Shown one piece after another: positions 26,980-35,964 of a stretch of DNA of 64,000 bases. Under the pieces are notes generated by a model. The model was not told the origin of the DNA, made no database searches, and saw nothing but the letters and a program-made list of their open reading frames with translations. How positions within the stretch are numbered: the stretch's first letter is position 1; the number at the start of each line of letters is the position of its first letter. The DNA is taken from the NCBI RefSeq assembly GCF_004319545.1, contig NZ_CP036313.1, positions 4,218,501 to 4,282,500 on the forward strand, given 5' to 3'. The position numbers and the translations under genes were made by a program. This DNA comes from Desulfobacter hydrogenophilus (GTDB lineage: Bacteria > Desulfobacterota > Desulfobacteria > Desulfobacterales > Desulfobacteraceae).

Positions 26980-28011
26980 TTATTTCTCCTCTTTGGGTTT
27001 TACGGCTTTTGCTATGGCCTCCAATGCCCCGCTCCTGGCTCCACTGAATGCGCCAGCCATGCCTCCACCGGCACCACCGGCGGCGGCACCGACGCCCATG
27101 GAGGCGGCACTCGCCGCCATACCTGCGCCTGCCGCCATGGCTCCGGTCATGGCTCCGGCACTACTCCCACTGTTCAATGTGACCATCCGAGACATAGCGT
27201 CAGGTAAAGTTTTGACCAGAAATGCAAGAATTATGAATGAAGCGGTTATAACCAAAACTTCGGTAATATCGCTAAAAGAATAACTAACCATGTCAGCAAG
27301 GAAGGCTGCCAAAATATAGATAAGGCATTTAATCGTGAAGAGCTTGAGTCCAACGCCAAGAGAATATTTCAAGAAGCTTGTGGCAAACCCCCGAGTAGTT
27401 TTAAGTCCGCCAAAGCCGAAGAGCAAAATCCCTAAATTGAGAACAATCCAAGCCTCACAAAGGATTAGGAGATACATACCGTAAATTAAAGCGGAGCAAA
27501 GAAGCGTGGCTATAATACAAAGTCCAATTAATGGGGCTTTTAATGCACCGAACAAAGATATAGGAGCTGACATATTATCTGCAATTGTAAGGCTTTGGAC
27601 AAAGACCATAGCCGCACTTTCACTACCACCAGCAACCTCAACGCTTAAACCAATCATTCCTGTGATCAGTTTCTCCGCCCAATCTTGGCCATAAACTATT
27701 AGACAGAAAAAAACAGATCCAAAAAAAGTTGCTTTTACAAGATCTTCTATGACATCCTGTAAAGTAGATTGCTTAAGGCCTAGTTTTAAAGCCATCCAGG
27801 TTAATTGGATCACAAGCATGACCTTTAATAACCAAAAAGCATGGCTTTTTATATTTTCGCCCCAAGTAGTGCCGACGTCGTGATATTTCAATATTATTCG
27901 CTGGATTATGCTTTGATCGACGGTCGAAGCGGCTGCATTTCCATTGAAAAATAGCAATAATATTGATATGAACAACAAATAAGAAAAAAGGTTCATAGGA
28001 GTTTTTTTCAT
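26980..28011 (-). CDS. trbL: Polytopic membrane protein TrbL (VirB6 family)
   Basis: ATG 28011 gives a protein of 343 residues with an N-terminal signal/TM (MNLFSYLLFISILLLFF) and about six further hydrophobic segments. It ends in a Gly/Ala/Met-rich low-complexity tail (GAMTGAMAAGAGMAAS) and a charged end. This is typical of TrbL. An upstream in-frame ATG at 28056 would add 15 residues, but no ribosome site favours it. It forms the inner-membrane part of the channel. Confidence 0.88.
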   Translation of the reverse strand: MKKTPMNLFSYLLFISILLLFFNGNAAASTVDQSIIQRIILKYHDVGTTWGENIKSHAFWLLKVMLVIQLTWMALKLGLKQSTLQDVIEDLVKATFFGSVFFCLIVYGQDWAEKLITGMIGLSVEVAGGSESAAMVFVQSLTIADNMSAPISLFGALKAPLIGLCIIATLLCSALIYGMYLLILCEAWIVLNLGILLFGFGGLKTTRGFATSFLKYSLGVGLKLFTIKCLIYILAAFLADMVSYSFSDITEVLVITASFIILAFLVKTLPDAMSRMVTLNSGSSAGAMTGAMAAGAGMAASAASMGVGAAAGGAGGGMAGAFSGARSGALEAIAKAVKPKEEK

Positions 28012-28174
28012 GTCTAAAAAAATGATCATTTTGACCGTCTCCATCGTTATCGCCATTAGTATCAGTGTTAGTCTCTATATTGGCGTATCTGATAATCCCC
28101 AACCCAAACAGGAATATAAAAATACTGTAGGAGTGGAAGTAGATCCGAATATTTTACCGGAACAATTCAGGTAA
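28010..28174 (+). CDS. Possible 54-residue membrane protein antisense to the trbJ-trbL junction
   Basis: A plus-strand ORF occupies the spot where IncP plasmids carry trbK, but on the opposite strand. AGGAG lies 8 bases before the ATG. The product has a clear single TM (MIILTVSIVIAISISVSLYI) and a short polar C-terminus. It overlaps the end of trbJ by 21 bp and the trbL start by 2 bp. It might be an entry-exclusion protein with its own promoter or a chance frame; codon statistics are needed. Confidence 0.4.
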   Translation: MSKKMIILTVSIVIAISISVSLYIGVSDNPQPKQEYKNTVGVEVDPNILPEQFR

Positions 28175-28906
28175 AATATCTGCCTTCATATCCACCCCTG
28201 TTGACTGTTCCCGCTCTTCTTCCGCTTCAAGCTGTTTTTCTTCGTTTTGTTTTTGGGCTGATTCGGCTGCTTGAGCCTGCACATAATTAGCCAGCAATGC
28301 TCTTGTCTGTCTCATTTCATGGACTGTGAGGGCGTTGATCTGGTTGCCGGCTTCAATAGCCTGCTGCCTGCCTTCTTTGGTTGATAGAAGGTCATCTACA
28401 TAATTGTCAAAATCACCTGAATCTTGCAGGTCTTGTAATTGCTGTCCGGAGAGTCGAAAATTTGACTGCAAAATATTGTCCACTTTTTCTGCGGCCTTCT
28501 TAAATTGGTTTTGTTTTGCCGCTATCCTATCTTTCATCAACACTCCATCAACCTTAATTTCCTCAAGCTCAGGCCAGGTATCCGTAAAAATAGTATAGAG
28601 AGCATCCATATCGGCCTTGTAAGAGTTCAAACGGCTTACGTTGGAAACAGCCACCTTGATTTGAGATTGAAGGTTTGAAAGCAGGTTGCTGGGCAGATTC
28701 ATGGTATTCGTGATGGCGTTTTCTGTTTGTTTAACGAGTTGTTCGTACTGTTTGATCTCTTCTGCCAATTGCTCTATATCTTTTATATATTCAAGTGCTT
28801 GTGTGAATAAATTAGAACAATTAAGACAGGTAACAGGAATACCGGCTATAGACACATTGACAGAGGTAATGATGGACAATAAAGCGATTGTAATTTTGTT
28901 CTTCAT
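28154..28906 (-). CDS. trbJ: Mating-pair protein TrbJ (VirB5 family)
   Basis: The 250-residue exported protein has a signal peptide (about 1-21, SIAGIPVTC). Long helices follow: YIKDIEQLAEEIKQYEQLVK near 40-65 and NALTVHEMRQTRALLANYVQ near 190-210. A Gln/Glu-rich tail (AAESAQKQNEEKQLEAEEER) closes it. VirB5/TrbJ proteins are minor pilus components that contact the recipient. It lies 11 bp downstream of trbE. Confidence 0.88.
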   Translation of the reverse strand: MKNKITIALLSIITSVNVSIAGIPVTCLNCSNLFTQALEYIKDIEQLAEEIKQYEQLVKQTENAITNTMNLPSNLLSNLQSQIKVAVSNVSRLNSYKADMDALYTIFTDTWPELEEIKVDGVLMKDRIAAKQNQFKKAAEKVDNILQSNFRLSGQQLQDLQDSGDFDNYVDDLLSTKEGRQQAIEAGNQINALTVHEMRQTRALLANYVQAQAAESAQKQNEEKQLEAEEEREQSTGVDMKADILPELFR

Positions 28907-28917
28907 TTTGAACTTCC

Positions 28918-31632
28918 TTAAATTTTAGGGGTTTTAATACTTCTGGCATGCAGCCATTGTTTTGGCCATTCAGTGCCGTGCTCATTTATTAAATTCTTAA
29001 TTGCGCCAATGTCTTCTTTGCCTGATACTCCGGCAAATGACAGGGCCAGGGGGGATAAAGATAAATTGATCAGGCGGCTACCCTGTGAAGATGTTACGTA
29101 ATATTCTCGTTTTGGCCGGGCCTGTGCGATGATTTGAACCTGGGTGCAATTGAGGCCCAGACCGTGGTAAAGTTCTTTTTGCGTGTCTTTCCCTGCATCC
29201 AGGTTTGGTAAAAATATTTTGGTTGGGCAGCTTTCTGACAGCACATCTAAAAGGCCTGAATTTTTGGCATCAGAAAGGCTTTGTGTGGCTAGGACAACCG
29301 CACAATTTGCCTTCCTGAGCACTTTTAACCATTCCCGTATTTTTTGCTGAAAAACAGGATGCCCCAGCATAATCCAGGCTTCATCCAGGATCAGTATGCT
29401 TGGCTGACCTTTAAATGCCTTCTCTATGCGATGAAAAATATACAAAAGCACCGGGATTAAGTTTTCTTCACCAAGATTCATTAACTCTTCGATTTCAAAT
29501 ACGGTGTACTTTTCCAGGGTCATGGAATCGGCAGGCGCATCAAGAAGTTTTCCCATGGCTCCCTGATTGGTATAATGTTGAATCGCTTCTTTGAGTTTCT
29601 GGTGCTGTATATAATGATACAGGTTGCTTAAAGTGCGGTGCTGATCCGGAGAGTTTCTGATCTGCGTAACAGCATCATGTATGGCTGTTCGATGCTCGGG
29701 CTTGATATCAACTTTTTGCAGTTTGGCCAGGGTGGTTATCCAATCTTCTGCCCAGGCTTGTTCAGCATCTGTATCAATATATTTTAAAGGGCAAAAAGCA
29801 AGCTGGCTGTCGTCACCGGCAATGTGATAATGGGTGCCGCCTGATGCAGAGACCAGAGGAAACATTGACAAGCCCTTATCAAATGCAAAAATACACGCAT
29901 CTTTATAACGCCTGAATTGAGCTGCGATCATGGCCAACAAAACGGATTTACCCGCTCCGGTAGGGCCAAAAATCAAGGTATGGCCTAAATCCCCTATGTG
30001 CAGGTTCAGCCGAAAAGGGGTTGCGCCGTCTGTAGCGGCATACATCAGCGGCGGAGATCCAGGCGGGTAAAAAGGGCAGGGGGCTTTAGCTGATCCGGCA
30101 TATATTGTGGACAATGGTAAAATGTCGGCAAGATTCAGGCTGTGCAAAATAATGCGGCGCAGGTTGGAATAATTGTTGGCCGGATGGGTTCCAAGCCAGC
30201 CTTCCAGGGCATTGAGGGTTTCTACCCGGGCAGCAAAGCCTTGGGATAAAACCACTTTCCGGATATCCCTGGTTTGCGTCTGCAATAATTCTTTATCTTC
30301 ATTTAACAGAATGATGTTTCCGGAAAAATAACCGAACCCCACAAATCCGGATTGATTAATTAAATAGGCTTCCTCCGCATCTTCGGCCATCAAGGCGGCA
30401 TCTTTGTTTGGTTTTGCTTTGGCGTTATTTAAAAGTTTGTCAAAGAAACCAATGATTTTTTGAGACCAGCCCTTCCGGTAATTTTCTATCTGCTGTAAGG
30501 CTGTCCATTGATCCATACAGATATAACGGGTGTTAAACCGGTACGGTATGGATAAACTATCTAAACCGGACAGCATCATTGGGTAAGATTCTGCAGGGAA
30601 ACCGTCAATGGCAACGACACTTATATATTTATCCGCAACTTTTGGGACTATGCCGCCTGTGACATCTTGGGAAGATAAAAGATAATCAAGATACATAGGG
30701 ATTTCCGGCAATTTTATTTTGTGGCGTTCCCCCATGATAATCCAGTTGATAATTTCCAACAGTTCTGAAAATATGCCATTTTGGAGATGTATATCCTTAA
30801 GTTCTCGGAGCCGGAAAGATAACGAGAGCCTGTCCTCGATTTCGATTAGATTATTTTGAAAGTTTTTTAATGCCTTAACACCAGGATCATCCCCTTTCTT
30901 TCTCTGGTGTTCATCCTTTTCTTCTGTATATAAAAAGGAATCCATTTTCTGCGCGGATATATCCGGCTTCCAGGTGATAAAAAGATAATGAGTTGTGCGA
31001 AAATGCTTACCCTTTTTAAAATATATTCGCCTTTCATCATCAATTGCCCTAGTGATCTTGTCAGGGAAATGATTTTCATTTTTATCAGGATAATAATCTT
31101 CCGGGCTCCGGATGCAGTCAAAGTGCAGGGTGAAGCCATCTCCTAAATTTTTTAATGATGCGGATATAGAAGTTGAAAAGTTTTCTAATTCCGTATCAGT
31201 TGAACTGTCCGTGTCCAGGGTTGTTATTTCATAGCCCACCAGGAACGAACCGTTTTTGCAAAGGATAACCCCGTTATCTACCATCACGGCATACTGCAAA
31301 AGACTTTGCAGGCCCTTTTCTTTTCTGCTCATGGCATTGTAATGGATAGATTTATGCGGCAACTCCGGGCTGTCTTTGGCCGGATAAAATTTTTTATGCC
31401 GCACATGCTGCCGGAAGACCTTTGAAAGGATCGGCTCTTTTTTATTTGCTTTCCTGGCCAGGGCAAACCCAACCGACATAATTATCAGACCGATCAGTAT
31501 CTGCCATGGGCGGTTGCCGCTGGATACAATCAGCACGCCGGCGGCAATACCTATCGGGAAAAGCAAATCCCGTTCTATGCCCATGATCAGGTCTGCGCGA
31601 TGCAGTGAACGATGTATTGCGATTCGTCGCAT
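28918..31632 (-). CDS. trbE: Fused TrbD-TrbE (VirB3-VirB4) conjugation ATPase
   Basis: The 904-residue fusion: the first ~100 residues form a VirB3/TrbD-like membrane unit (IHRSLHRADLIMGIERDLLF, then two TM helices). A full VirB4 ATPase follows, with Walker A in IFGPTGAGKSVLLAMIAAQ near 560 and Walker B in SILILDEAWIML near 760. VirB4 energises pilus assembly and substrate transfer. In RP4, TrbD and TrbE are separate; the fusion also occurs in other T4SS lineages. It touches the trbC gene end to end (1-bp overlap). Confidence 0.92.
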   Translation of the reverse strand: MRRIAIHRSLHRADLIMGIERDLLFPIGIAAGVLIVSSGNRPWQILIGLIIMSVGFALARKANKKEPILSKVFRQHVRHKKFYPAKDSPELPHKSIHYNAMSRKEKGLQSLLQYAVMVDNGVILCKNGSFLVGYEITTLDTDSSTDTELENFSTSISASLKNLGDGFTLHFDCIRSPEDYYPDKNENHFPDKITRAIDDERRIYFKKGKHFRTTHYLFITWKPDISAQKMDSFLYTEEKDEHQRKKGDDPGVKALKNFQNNLIEIEDRLSLSFRLRELKDIHLQNGIFSELLEIINWIIMGERHKIKLPEIPMYLDYLLSSQDVTGGIVPKVADKYISVVAIDGFPAESYPMMLSGLDSLSIPYRFNTRYICMDQWTALQQIENYRKGWSQKIIGFFDKLLNNAKAKPNKDAALMAEDAEEAYLINQSGFVGFGYFSGNIILLNEDKELLQTQTRDIRKVVLSQGFAARVETLNALEGWLGTHPANNYSNLRRIILHSLNLADILPLSTIYAGSAKAPCPFYPPGSPPLMYAATDGATPFRLNLHIGDLGHTLIFGPTGAGKSVLLAMIAAQFRRYKDACIFAFDKGLSMFPLVSASGGTHYHIAGDDSQLAFCPLKYIDTDAEQAWAEDWITTLAKLQKVDIKPEHRTAIHDAVTQIRNSPDQHRTLSNLYHYIQHQKLKEAIQHYTNQGAMGKLLDAPADSMTLEKYTVFEIEELMNLGEENLIPVLLYIFHRIEKAFKGQPSILILDEAWIMLGHPVFQQKIREWLKVLRKANCAVVLATQSLSDAKNSGLLDVLSESCPTKIFLPNLDAGKDTQKELYHGLGLNCTQVQIIAQARPKREYYVTSSQGSRLINLSLSPLALSFAGVSGKEDIGAIKNLINEHGTEWPKQWLHARSIKTPKI

Positions 31633-31952
31633 TATATTAATGCTCCGCTGCCGAATGTGAACAGCGTATCAATGATCGGTTCGGCTAAGGCCAGCACCGA
31701 GATGATACAGACTACCACCAGGAACCCCTTTGTCATGCCGTCCAAATCATCTTTCTTGAACCACATCACAAAAGCAGCCGCCAGGATCATCAGTATTGCA
31801 ACGGACTTGGCCCACGGCCCGCGTAAAGTTTCCATCAAGGTTTCTGCAGGGGTTTCAAATTCTGAAATGGTTGATGCAAAAGCAGAATCAACAAATGTAA
31901 TAACACCAATAAAAAAAAAGGTTGGTATAAGTAACGGTAAATACTTTTTCAT
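31632..31952 (-). CDS. trbC: Prepilin TrbC (VirB2 family)
   Basis: The 106-residue pilin precursor has a signal peptide (about 1-27, VDSAFAST), a short polar stretch containing FETPAETLMETLRGPWAKS, and two hydrophobic helices. This is the classic VirB2/TrbC layout. It forms the conjugative pilus, probably after processing by the TraF peptidase encoded at 16621-17058. It is followed immediately by the trbD-trbE fusion. Confidence 0.9.
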   Translation of the reverse strand: MKKYLPLLIPTFFFIGVITFVDSAFASTISEFETPAETLMETLRGPWAKSVAILMILAAAFVMWFKKDDLDGMTKGFLVVVCIISVLALAEPIIDTLFTFGSGALI

Positions 31953-31967
31953 TTTTAAAACTCCTCT

Positions 31968-32228
31968 TCAAATAATCAATTGAATTGACAGACCGATAAT
32001 GATGCCGAAAAGCACGGCTATCGCTATATTCAGTGCATTTGTTCTTTTGTTCACCTCCTTAATTTTTTCTTTGAATTTTTTTGCAAGGACATCTTGCTGG
32101 TCAGAAAGTTTTCGTGAATATTCTTCGGCCATAAGTTCGCACACAGTTGCAACGATCCAGACAGGATCATTGTCACCGACTGTCATGTTGTGCCTTTTGG
32201 CTATTTCCGCCTGGATTCTGTTTTTCAT
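31968..32228 (-). CDS. traM: Conjugal transfer protein TraM-like
   Basis: The 86-residue protein has a cytoplasmic helical region (HNMTVGDNDPVWIVATVCEL, KKFKEKIKEVNKRTN) and one C-terminal TM (IAIAVLFGIIIGLSIQLII). Size and position directly after traL fit IncP TraM. It overlaps traL by 4 bp. The role in transfer is not well defined. Confidence 0.7.
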   Translation of the reverse strand: MKNRIQAEIAKRHNMTVGDNDPVWIVATVCELMAEEYSRKLSDQQDVLAKKFKEKIKEVNKRTNALNIAIAVLFGIIIGLSIQLII

Positions 32229-32962
32229 TCCTGCTGTTCCTGGGCATCAATAATCAGGCCGGATTCATCCAGGATGTTCCAGATTTCATCCCTGGCGATT
32301 TTAAGCCGCTGTTTAGCCATGACGTTGAATTTCCCGGAATTGATTGCTTGGGCAAATGTCAGGCGGGACTTGAGCATCAGCTCCAGATCATAGCCAAAAG
32401 TATCTTTTTTATACGTGGGCAAAACAATGGTGGTACCGCCCTGATCCCGATTGGTTTTTGCCAGTTTGTGGTTTTCAAAATCAATTTGGCCGAAGAAAGG
32501 GTTTACCCATATTGTTATGGGGGTGTCCGGGAAACAGTCCATCAGGGATGCCAGGCCTTGAATGGTATCACCTTCGGCCTGGCCGCCGGTGATCAGGGTA
32601 TGCAGCGTAAGGTGATGGCCGCTGTCTTTCAGAAAATCGGCAACATTGTTTTCCGACATGTAAGCAGCCAGGGGAACAAATGTGCTGGCGCCGCTGTCAA
32701 CAACTGCGAAGGCTTCATCCGGCAACTGGATCAATTTTTCTATCATCGTGTCAAATAACCGGCTGTTAATAGAATCACCTTCCATGATCTCTATTTTGGT
32801 CGCCTTTAATGCTTCATAGGCTGTCAGGGTTGCATTAATCGGATCAGCGTCCAGGCATGCCAGTAGCTGGTCTCTATCAACCAGATATTGACTTAAAAGA
32901 CTGGCTGTAAAACTTTTGCCAACACCGCCCTTGCCCTGCAGGATCATATTTATTGATGCCAT
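32225..32962 (-). CDS. traL: TraL-like P-loop ATPase (ParA/MinD superfamily)
   Basis: The 245-residue protein has the deviant Walker A QGKGGVGKSFTASLLSQYL at its N-terminus and LLACLDADPINATL after it. It then diverges from chromosome-partition ParA, matching IncP TraL (about 240 residues). TraL is needed for transfer and is suspected to position transfer proteins. It is coupled to traM by a 4-bp overlap. Confidence 0.85.
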   Translation of the reverse strand: MASINMILQGKGGVGKSFTASLLSQYLVDRDQLLACLDADPINATLTAYEALKATKIEIMEGDSINSRLFDTMIEKLIQLPDEAFAVVDSGASTFVPLAAYMSENNVADFLKDSGHHLTLHTLITGGQAEGDTIQGLASLMDCFPDTPITIWVNPFFGQIDFENHKLAKTNRDQGGTTIVLPTYKKDTFGYDLELMLKSRLTFAQAINSGKFNVMAKQRLKIARDEIWNILDESGLIIDAQEQQE

Positions 32963-32973
32963 TTTTTTCCCCT

Positions 32974-34179
32974 TTATAATTGGTTATGGATGCAGCTTGC
33001 TTTGCAGCATCCGGCTTTATCGCCAAGGCACATGGCGTACATGGTGCCCCAGGCCAACATTATGATTTTTTGAAAATCTTTCTTGGAAACTTTGGTAAAA
33101 TCTTCAAACTGGTGTTCTTTTTTGAATTTGTTAAATAGATATTCGTAGCTTATCCTGTCCTCGTAATAAGCCATGAAATCAAACAGTCCCCTTAACGGCC
33201 GTAATTCATCTTCCGTACAAAGATCTATAAAGTCGTTTTGCAGAGTTTGTATCCCTGACCAGATGTATTCCATGGCGTTTTCATAACTTGACGTTGTGAT
33301 GCCTTTCAGGTTTGTTATCTGCATGTAGGCACATAGTTCAGCTTCAAGTTTTTCAGGGGTGGTATTTTCAATCCATGCCCAGATCGAAATTAACCCTTGG
33401 AGCGCAAGCATCTTCTTTTCTGAAACATCGGACCGCTGAAACCGGGGGATCACACTTTGGACTGGTTGGGCATGAGCAGTCTCTCCTATGTCTTTTGAGG
33501 CGTTGACAGCCTTTAACTGTTCGTATCCCTTTAATTGAGCTGCTCTTGCTACTTGGCTGCGAAAGATATGGCCTATCATGCCAAGACCGGCCAAGGTAAT
33601 CCCGTACCCGTCAACTCTTGGGCCGTGATCTTCCACATGTCCCATTGGGATAAAATTTTCTGCCTTAAATAGGGTAGGGACATCCAAATATTGAATTTTT
33701 GTCATCAAGGCTTTGTGGGGCTGATCAATTTCCTTGGCCAGTTTCCAGCTTGAAACGCCGAACTCGCCGGTGGGCAATAAAACTGTCAGATCGCTTTCTC
33801 TTGGAATTTGTAATGCAGCTTTTAAATATAATTTGTCTTTCTGAGCCTTTTCCATGGCGTTGAATGCCTCAATATACTTGAGTTTCCACTCCATGGCTCT
33901 CTTGCCTGTAAAGCCCATGACAAGCAAAACAAAACCGTCACGGGTCATGTTCATTGCAGGCTGTTCTTTATTTTGATCGTTAATATATGAGGACGGCTCA
34001 AAATTGAGCCGTCCTAAATCACTAAAGTTTGCAGGTAGCTCTGCTACAATCTGACGAATTGTGCGCAACACATTTTTATGGTCTTTTTCGAAATGTTCTG
34101 CCACCATCATAGAAGAAACTGTCAGTTTTCCGCCGGTGGTTGTAATATTGATTTTTTGTTTTTTTATGTTAATGTCCAT
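32974..34179 (-). CDS. Rha-type regulatory protein with extended C-terminus
   Basis: The 401-residue protein starts with the phage Rha/pRha domain (about 15-110: VSSMMVAEHFEKDHKNVLRT, NMTRDGFVLLVMGFTGKRAM, WKLKYIEAFNAME). A second region with a GITLAGLGMIGHIFRSQVAR string follows, then a helical C-terminus. Rha domains occur in phage regulators that interfere with host factors. It stands between the traK-like genes and traL, where RP4 has no gene. It probably controls the operon; direct evidence is lacking. Confidence 0.75.
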   Translation of the reverse strand: MDINIKKQKINITTTGGKLTVSSMMVAEHFEKDHKNVLRTIRQIVAELPANFSDLGRLNFEPSSYINDQNKEQPAMNMTRDGFVLLVMGFTGKRAMEWKLKYIEAFNAMEKAQKDKLYLKAALQIPRESDLTVLLPTGEFGVSSWKLAKEIDQPHKALMTKIQYLDVPTLFKAENFIPMGHVEDHGPRVDGYGITLAGLGMIGHIFRSQVARAAQLKGYEQLKAVNASKDIGETAHAQPVQSVIPRFQRSDVSEKKMLALQGLISIWAWIENTTPEKLEAELCAYMQITNLKGITTSSYENAMEYIWSGIQTLQNDFIDLCTEDELRPLRGLFDFMAYYEDRISYEYLFNKFKKEHQFEDFTKVSKKDFQKIIMLAWGTMYAMCLGDKAGCCKASCIHNQL

Positions 34180-34206
34180 CGTTAAACTCCATATAATAAC
34201 AGCTGG

Positions 34207-34545
34207 TTATTCTCTTTTTTTAATGAGAGTAAACGGTTGTTCATTATCTTTTTCTTCCACAACAGAGTCAGTTTCTGGCGGGTAAGGATCGTTTGAATGG
34301 CTGAATTTACCTCGTGTTTTGCTTGAATTTTGATTTATATTTTTTTCTTTTTTGATCTTCTTTTGACCGAAGGGAAACCTTTGATCGTGGTTTTCCATAA
34401 TTTTTGCCCAAGCGACATAAGACATATGAATTTTATCTTTTTCGATAAAATGATCGTATATGGTCTTTTTTGAGTAACCCTTTGAAAACAAAGTACTTAC
34501 TTCGTCATGGATAGCCAGATATTGACTTTTACATGAAGGTTTCAT
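34207..34545 (-). CDS. traK: TraK-like oriT-binding protein, copy 2
   Basis: The 112-residue protein has an N-terminal helical domain (KPSCKSQYLAIHDEVSTLFS, KGYSKKTIYDHFIEKDKIHM) that parallels the TraK pattern ASGYA..TIWEHM. A basic linker and the tail HSNDPYPPETDSVV resemble the conserved NP.PDKKDL end of TraK. TraK wraps oriT DNA in RP4. The ATG overlaps the stop of the first copy by 4 bp; the N-terminal halves are similar, indicating duplication. Confidence 0.65.
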   Translation of the reverse strand: MKPSCKSQYLAIHDEVSTLFSKGYSKKTIYDHFIEKDKIHMSYVAWAKIMENHDQRFPFGQKKIKKEKNINQNSSKTRGKFSHSNDPYPPETDSVVEEKDNEQPFTLIKKRE

Positions 34546-34754
34546 AATTCATCTTTCTTCTGTGTGAAAGGGAAGGGTTTATGGTAATTTTTTAATATTT
34601 TAGTCCAGGAATTATATGACATATGAATCACACCCTTTTTGAAGAAATAATCATACACAGCTTTGATTGTATAACCCTGCTTAAGGAGCGTTTGCGTTTC
34701 ATCATGAATAGCAAGGTACTGACTTTTACATGAGGGCTTAGGTCCATTCTCCAT
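34542..34754 (-). CDS. TraK-like protein, truncated copy 1
   Basis: The 70 residues (KPSCKSQYLAIHDETQTLLK, QGYTIKAVYDYFFKKGVIHM) match the N-terminal DNA-binding part of the next gene at most positions, but the protein lacks the basic linker and TraK-like tail. It overlaps the replication-like gene upstream by 17 bp and the second copy by 4 bp. It may act as a competing or heterodimer partner; inference only. Confidence 0.65.
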   Translation of the reverse strand: MENGPKPSCKSQYLAIHDETQTLLKQGYTIKAVYDYFFKKGVIHMSYNSWTKILKNYHKPFPFTQKKDEL

Positions 34755-35919
34755 AATCTAACCATCTTCTTTCTTTCAAAAACTTTGATAGTCCCGGTAT
34801 CCAGCGGCCATTATCTCGCTGCCAGTCATGGGACATCTTGTTTTTTAAAATGATTTGTAAAAGTTTTGATGTTTTTGGCAGTTCTCCGGCCCGAACAAGT
34901 TTTTTAAAATTCATCCAGGCTTGCCATTGCCCGGTTTGCCGGGGGTATTGATTTAAAACCACATCGAATTGTTTTTTGAGAGGTAAACTATTTAATTCCG
35001 CTTCCTGTAGTTGCTTTTCAGCCAGAATCCTTTGCTGTTGTATCTTCTGCAGCTGAAGCTGTAATTGATCTTGCTGCTTTTGTTCTTCATCTTTTTTTCT
35101 TTGGAGTTCTTCCGAATAGACATTAAAGACAATGGTTTTAACGCCAAAAAAAGAAAAATTTTCTTTGATCGTTTGACCGTAATGTTTTTCGATTCTTTGT
35201 AATGCTATTTTGTTTGGCCCTGACAGGATTACACTGCCGTTCTCGATTTCAGCCACCAGGCAGGGAAGATACTTGGCCGCTAAATTCAATTGGTCTTTAG
35301 AAATAATACTCTCTCTGATTTTTGCCCAGGTTGCAGGCTCCTGGCGGTCTTGAACTGATTCTGAATAGTGGGGTAGGGGGGGAGTATTTATATATAATCT
35401 ATCTACGGTATGATCCGACAAATTGCCGACATTTTGTCGATCGGCAGCATGACACTCCTGATCAATCTCCAGGTAGCTATTTTTTGGTGTTTTTTGTTCA
35501 ATTTGAGGCTCAATTTCCGGAGCCGTTTCCGTCTGACACCGTTTGGGTGTTTCAACAGGCTTTGATAGCTGAGGTTTTGCTTTGCCAGCCCGTAATTCTC
35601 TGAATTTAACGATTCCAGGATGAGCAAGAAAATAATACACGGTCTCTGTCCAGCCGTTAATTTCCTCTTTGACAGCGGTGATCAACTTGGCTTCTTTGAG
35701 GGTCTTGATATGTCTTTCAATGGTCCGATAGCATACATTTGTCCGGTTGGCTAATGTGCCCATGTTCACAAAAGTATGGTCCTTACCAACCGCACATCTA
35801 ATCATAGCTCTAAATGTATTTTGTACACCTGCTGGCATTTTGCCCCCATTTATTGTTATTTTCGGGAACCATAAATCCAGATCATTCGCATAACCATGCG
35901 ATATCAAAGTGTAATTCAT
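34738..35919 (-). CDS. Replication-initiator-like protein: winged helix plus DnaA_N-like domain
   Basis: The 393-residue protein has a winged-helix region near 50-110 (VNMGTLANRTNVCYRTIERH, IKTLKEAKLITAVKEEINGW). A central segment near 215-275 (WAKIRESIISKDQLNLAAKY, LSGPNKIALQRIEKHYGQTI) has the DnaA N-terminal domain pattern. A Gln/Lys coiled coil of about 40 residues and a C-terminal region follow. Such proteins are common near plasmid replication origins. It is the first gene of the whole conjugative block. Confidence 0.65.
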   Translation of the reverse strand: MNYTLISHGYANDLDLWFPKITINGGKMPAGVQNTFRAMIRCAVGKDHTFVNMGTLANRTNVCYRTIERHIKTLKEAKLITAVKEEINGWTETVYYFLAHPGIVKFRELRAGKAKPQLSKPVETPKRCQTETAPEIEPQIEQKTPKNSYLEIDQECHAADRQNVGNLSDHTVDRLYINTPPLPHYSESVQDRQEPATWAKIRESIISKDQLNLAAKYLPCLVAEIENGSVILSGPNKIALQRIEKHYGQTIKENFSFFGVKTIVFNVYSEELQRKKDEEQKQQDQLQLQLQKIQQQRILAEKQLQEAELNSLPLKKQFDVVLNQYPRQTGQWQAWMNFKKLVRAGELPKTSKLLQIILKNKMSHDWQRDNGRWIPGLSKFLKERRWLDYGEWT

Positions 35920-35964
35920 ATTTTCCTTTCGAGCCGAAAAAAAGAAAATACTACACCTGCAAGC

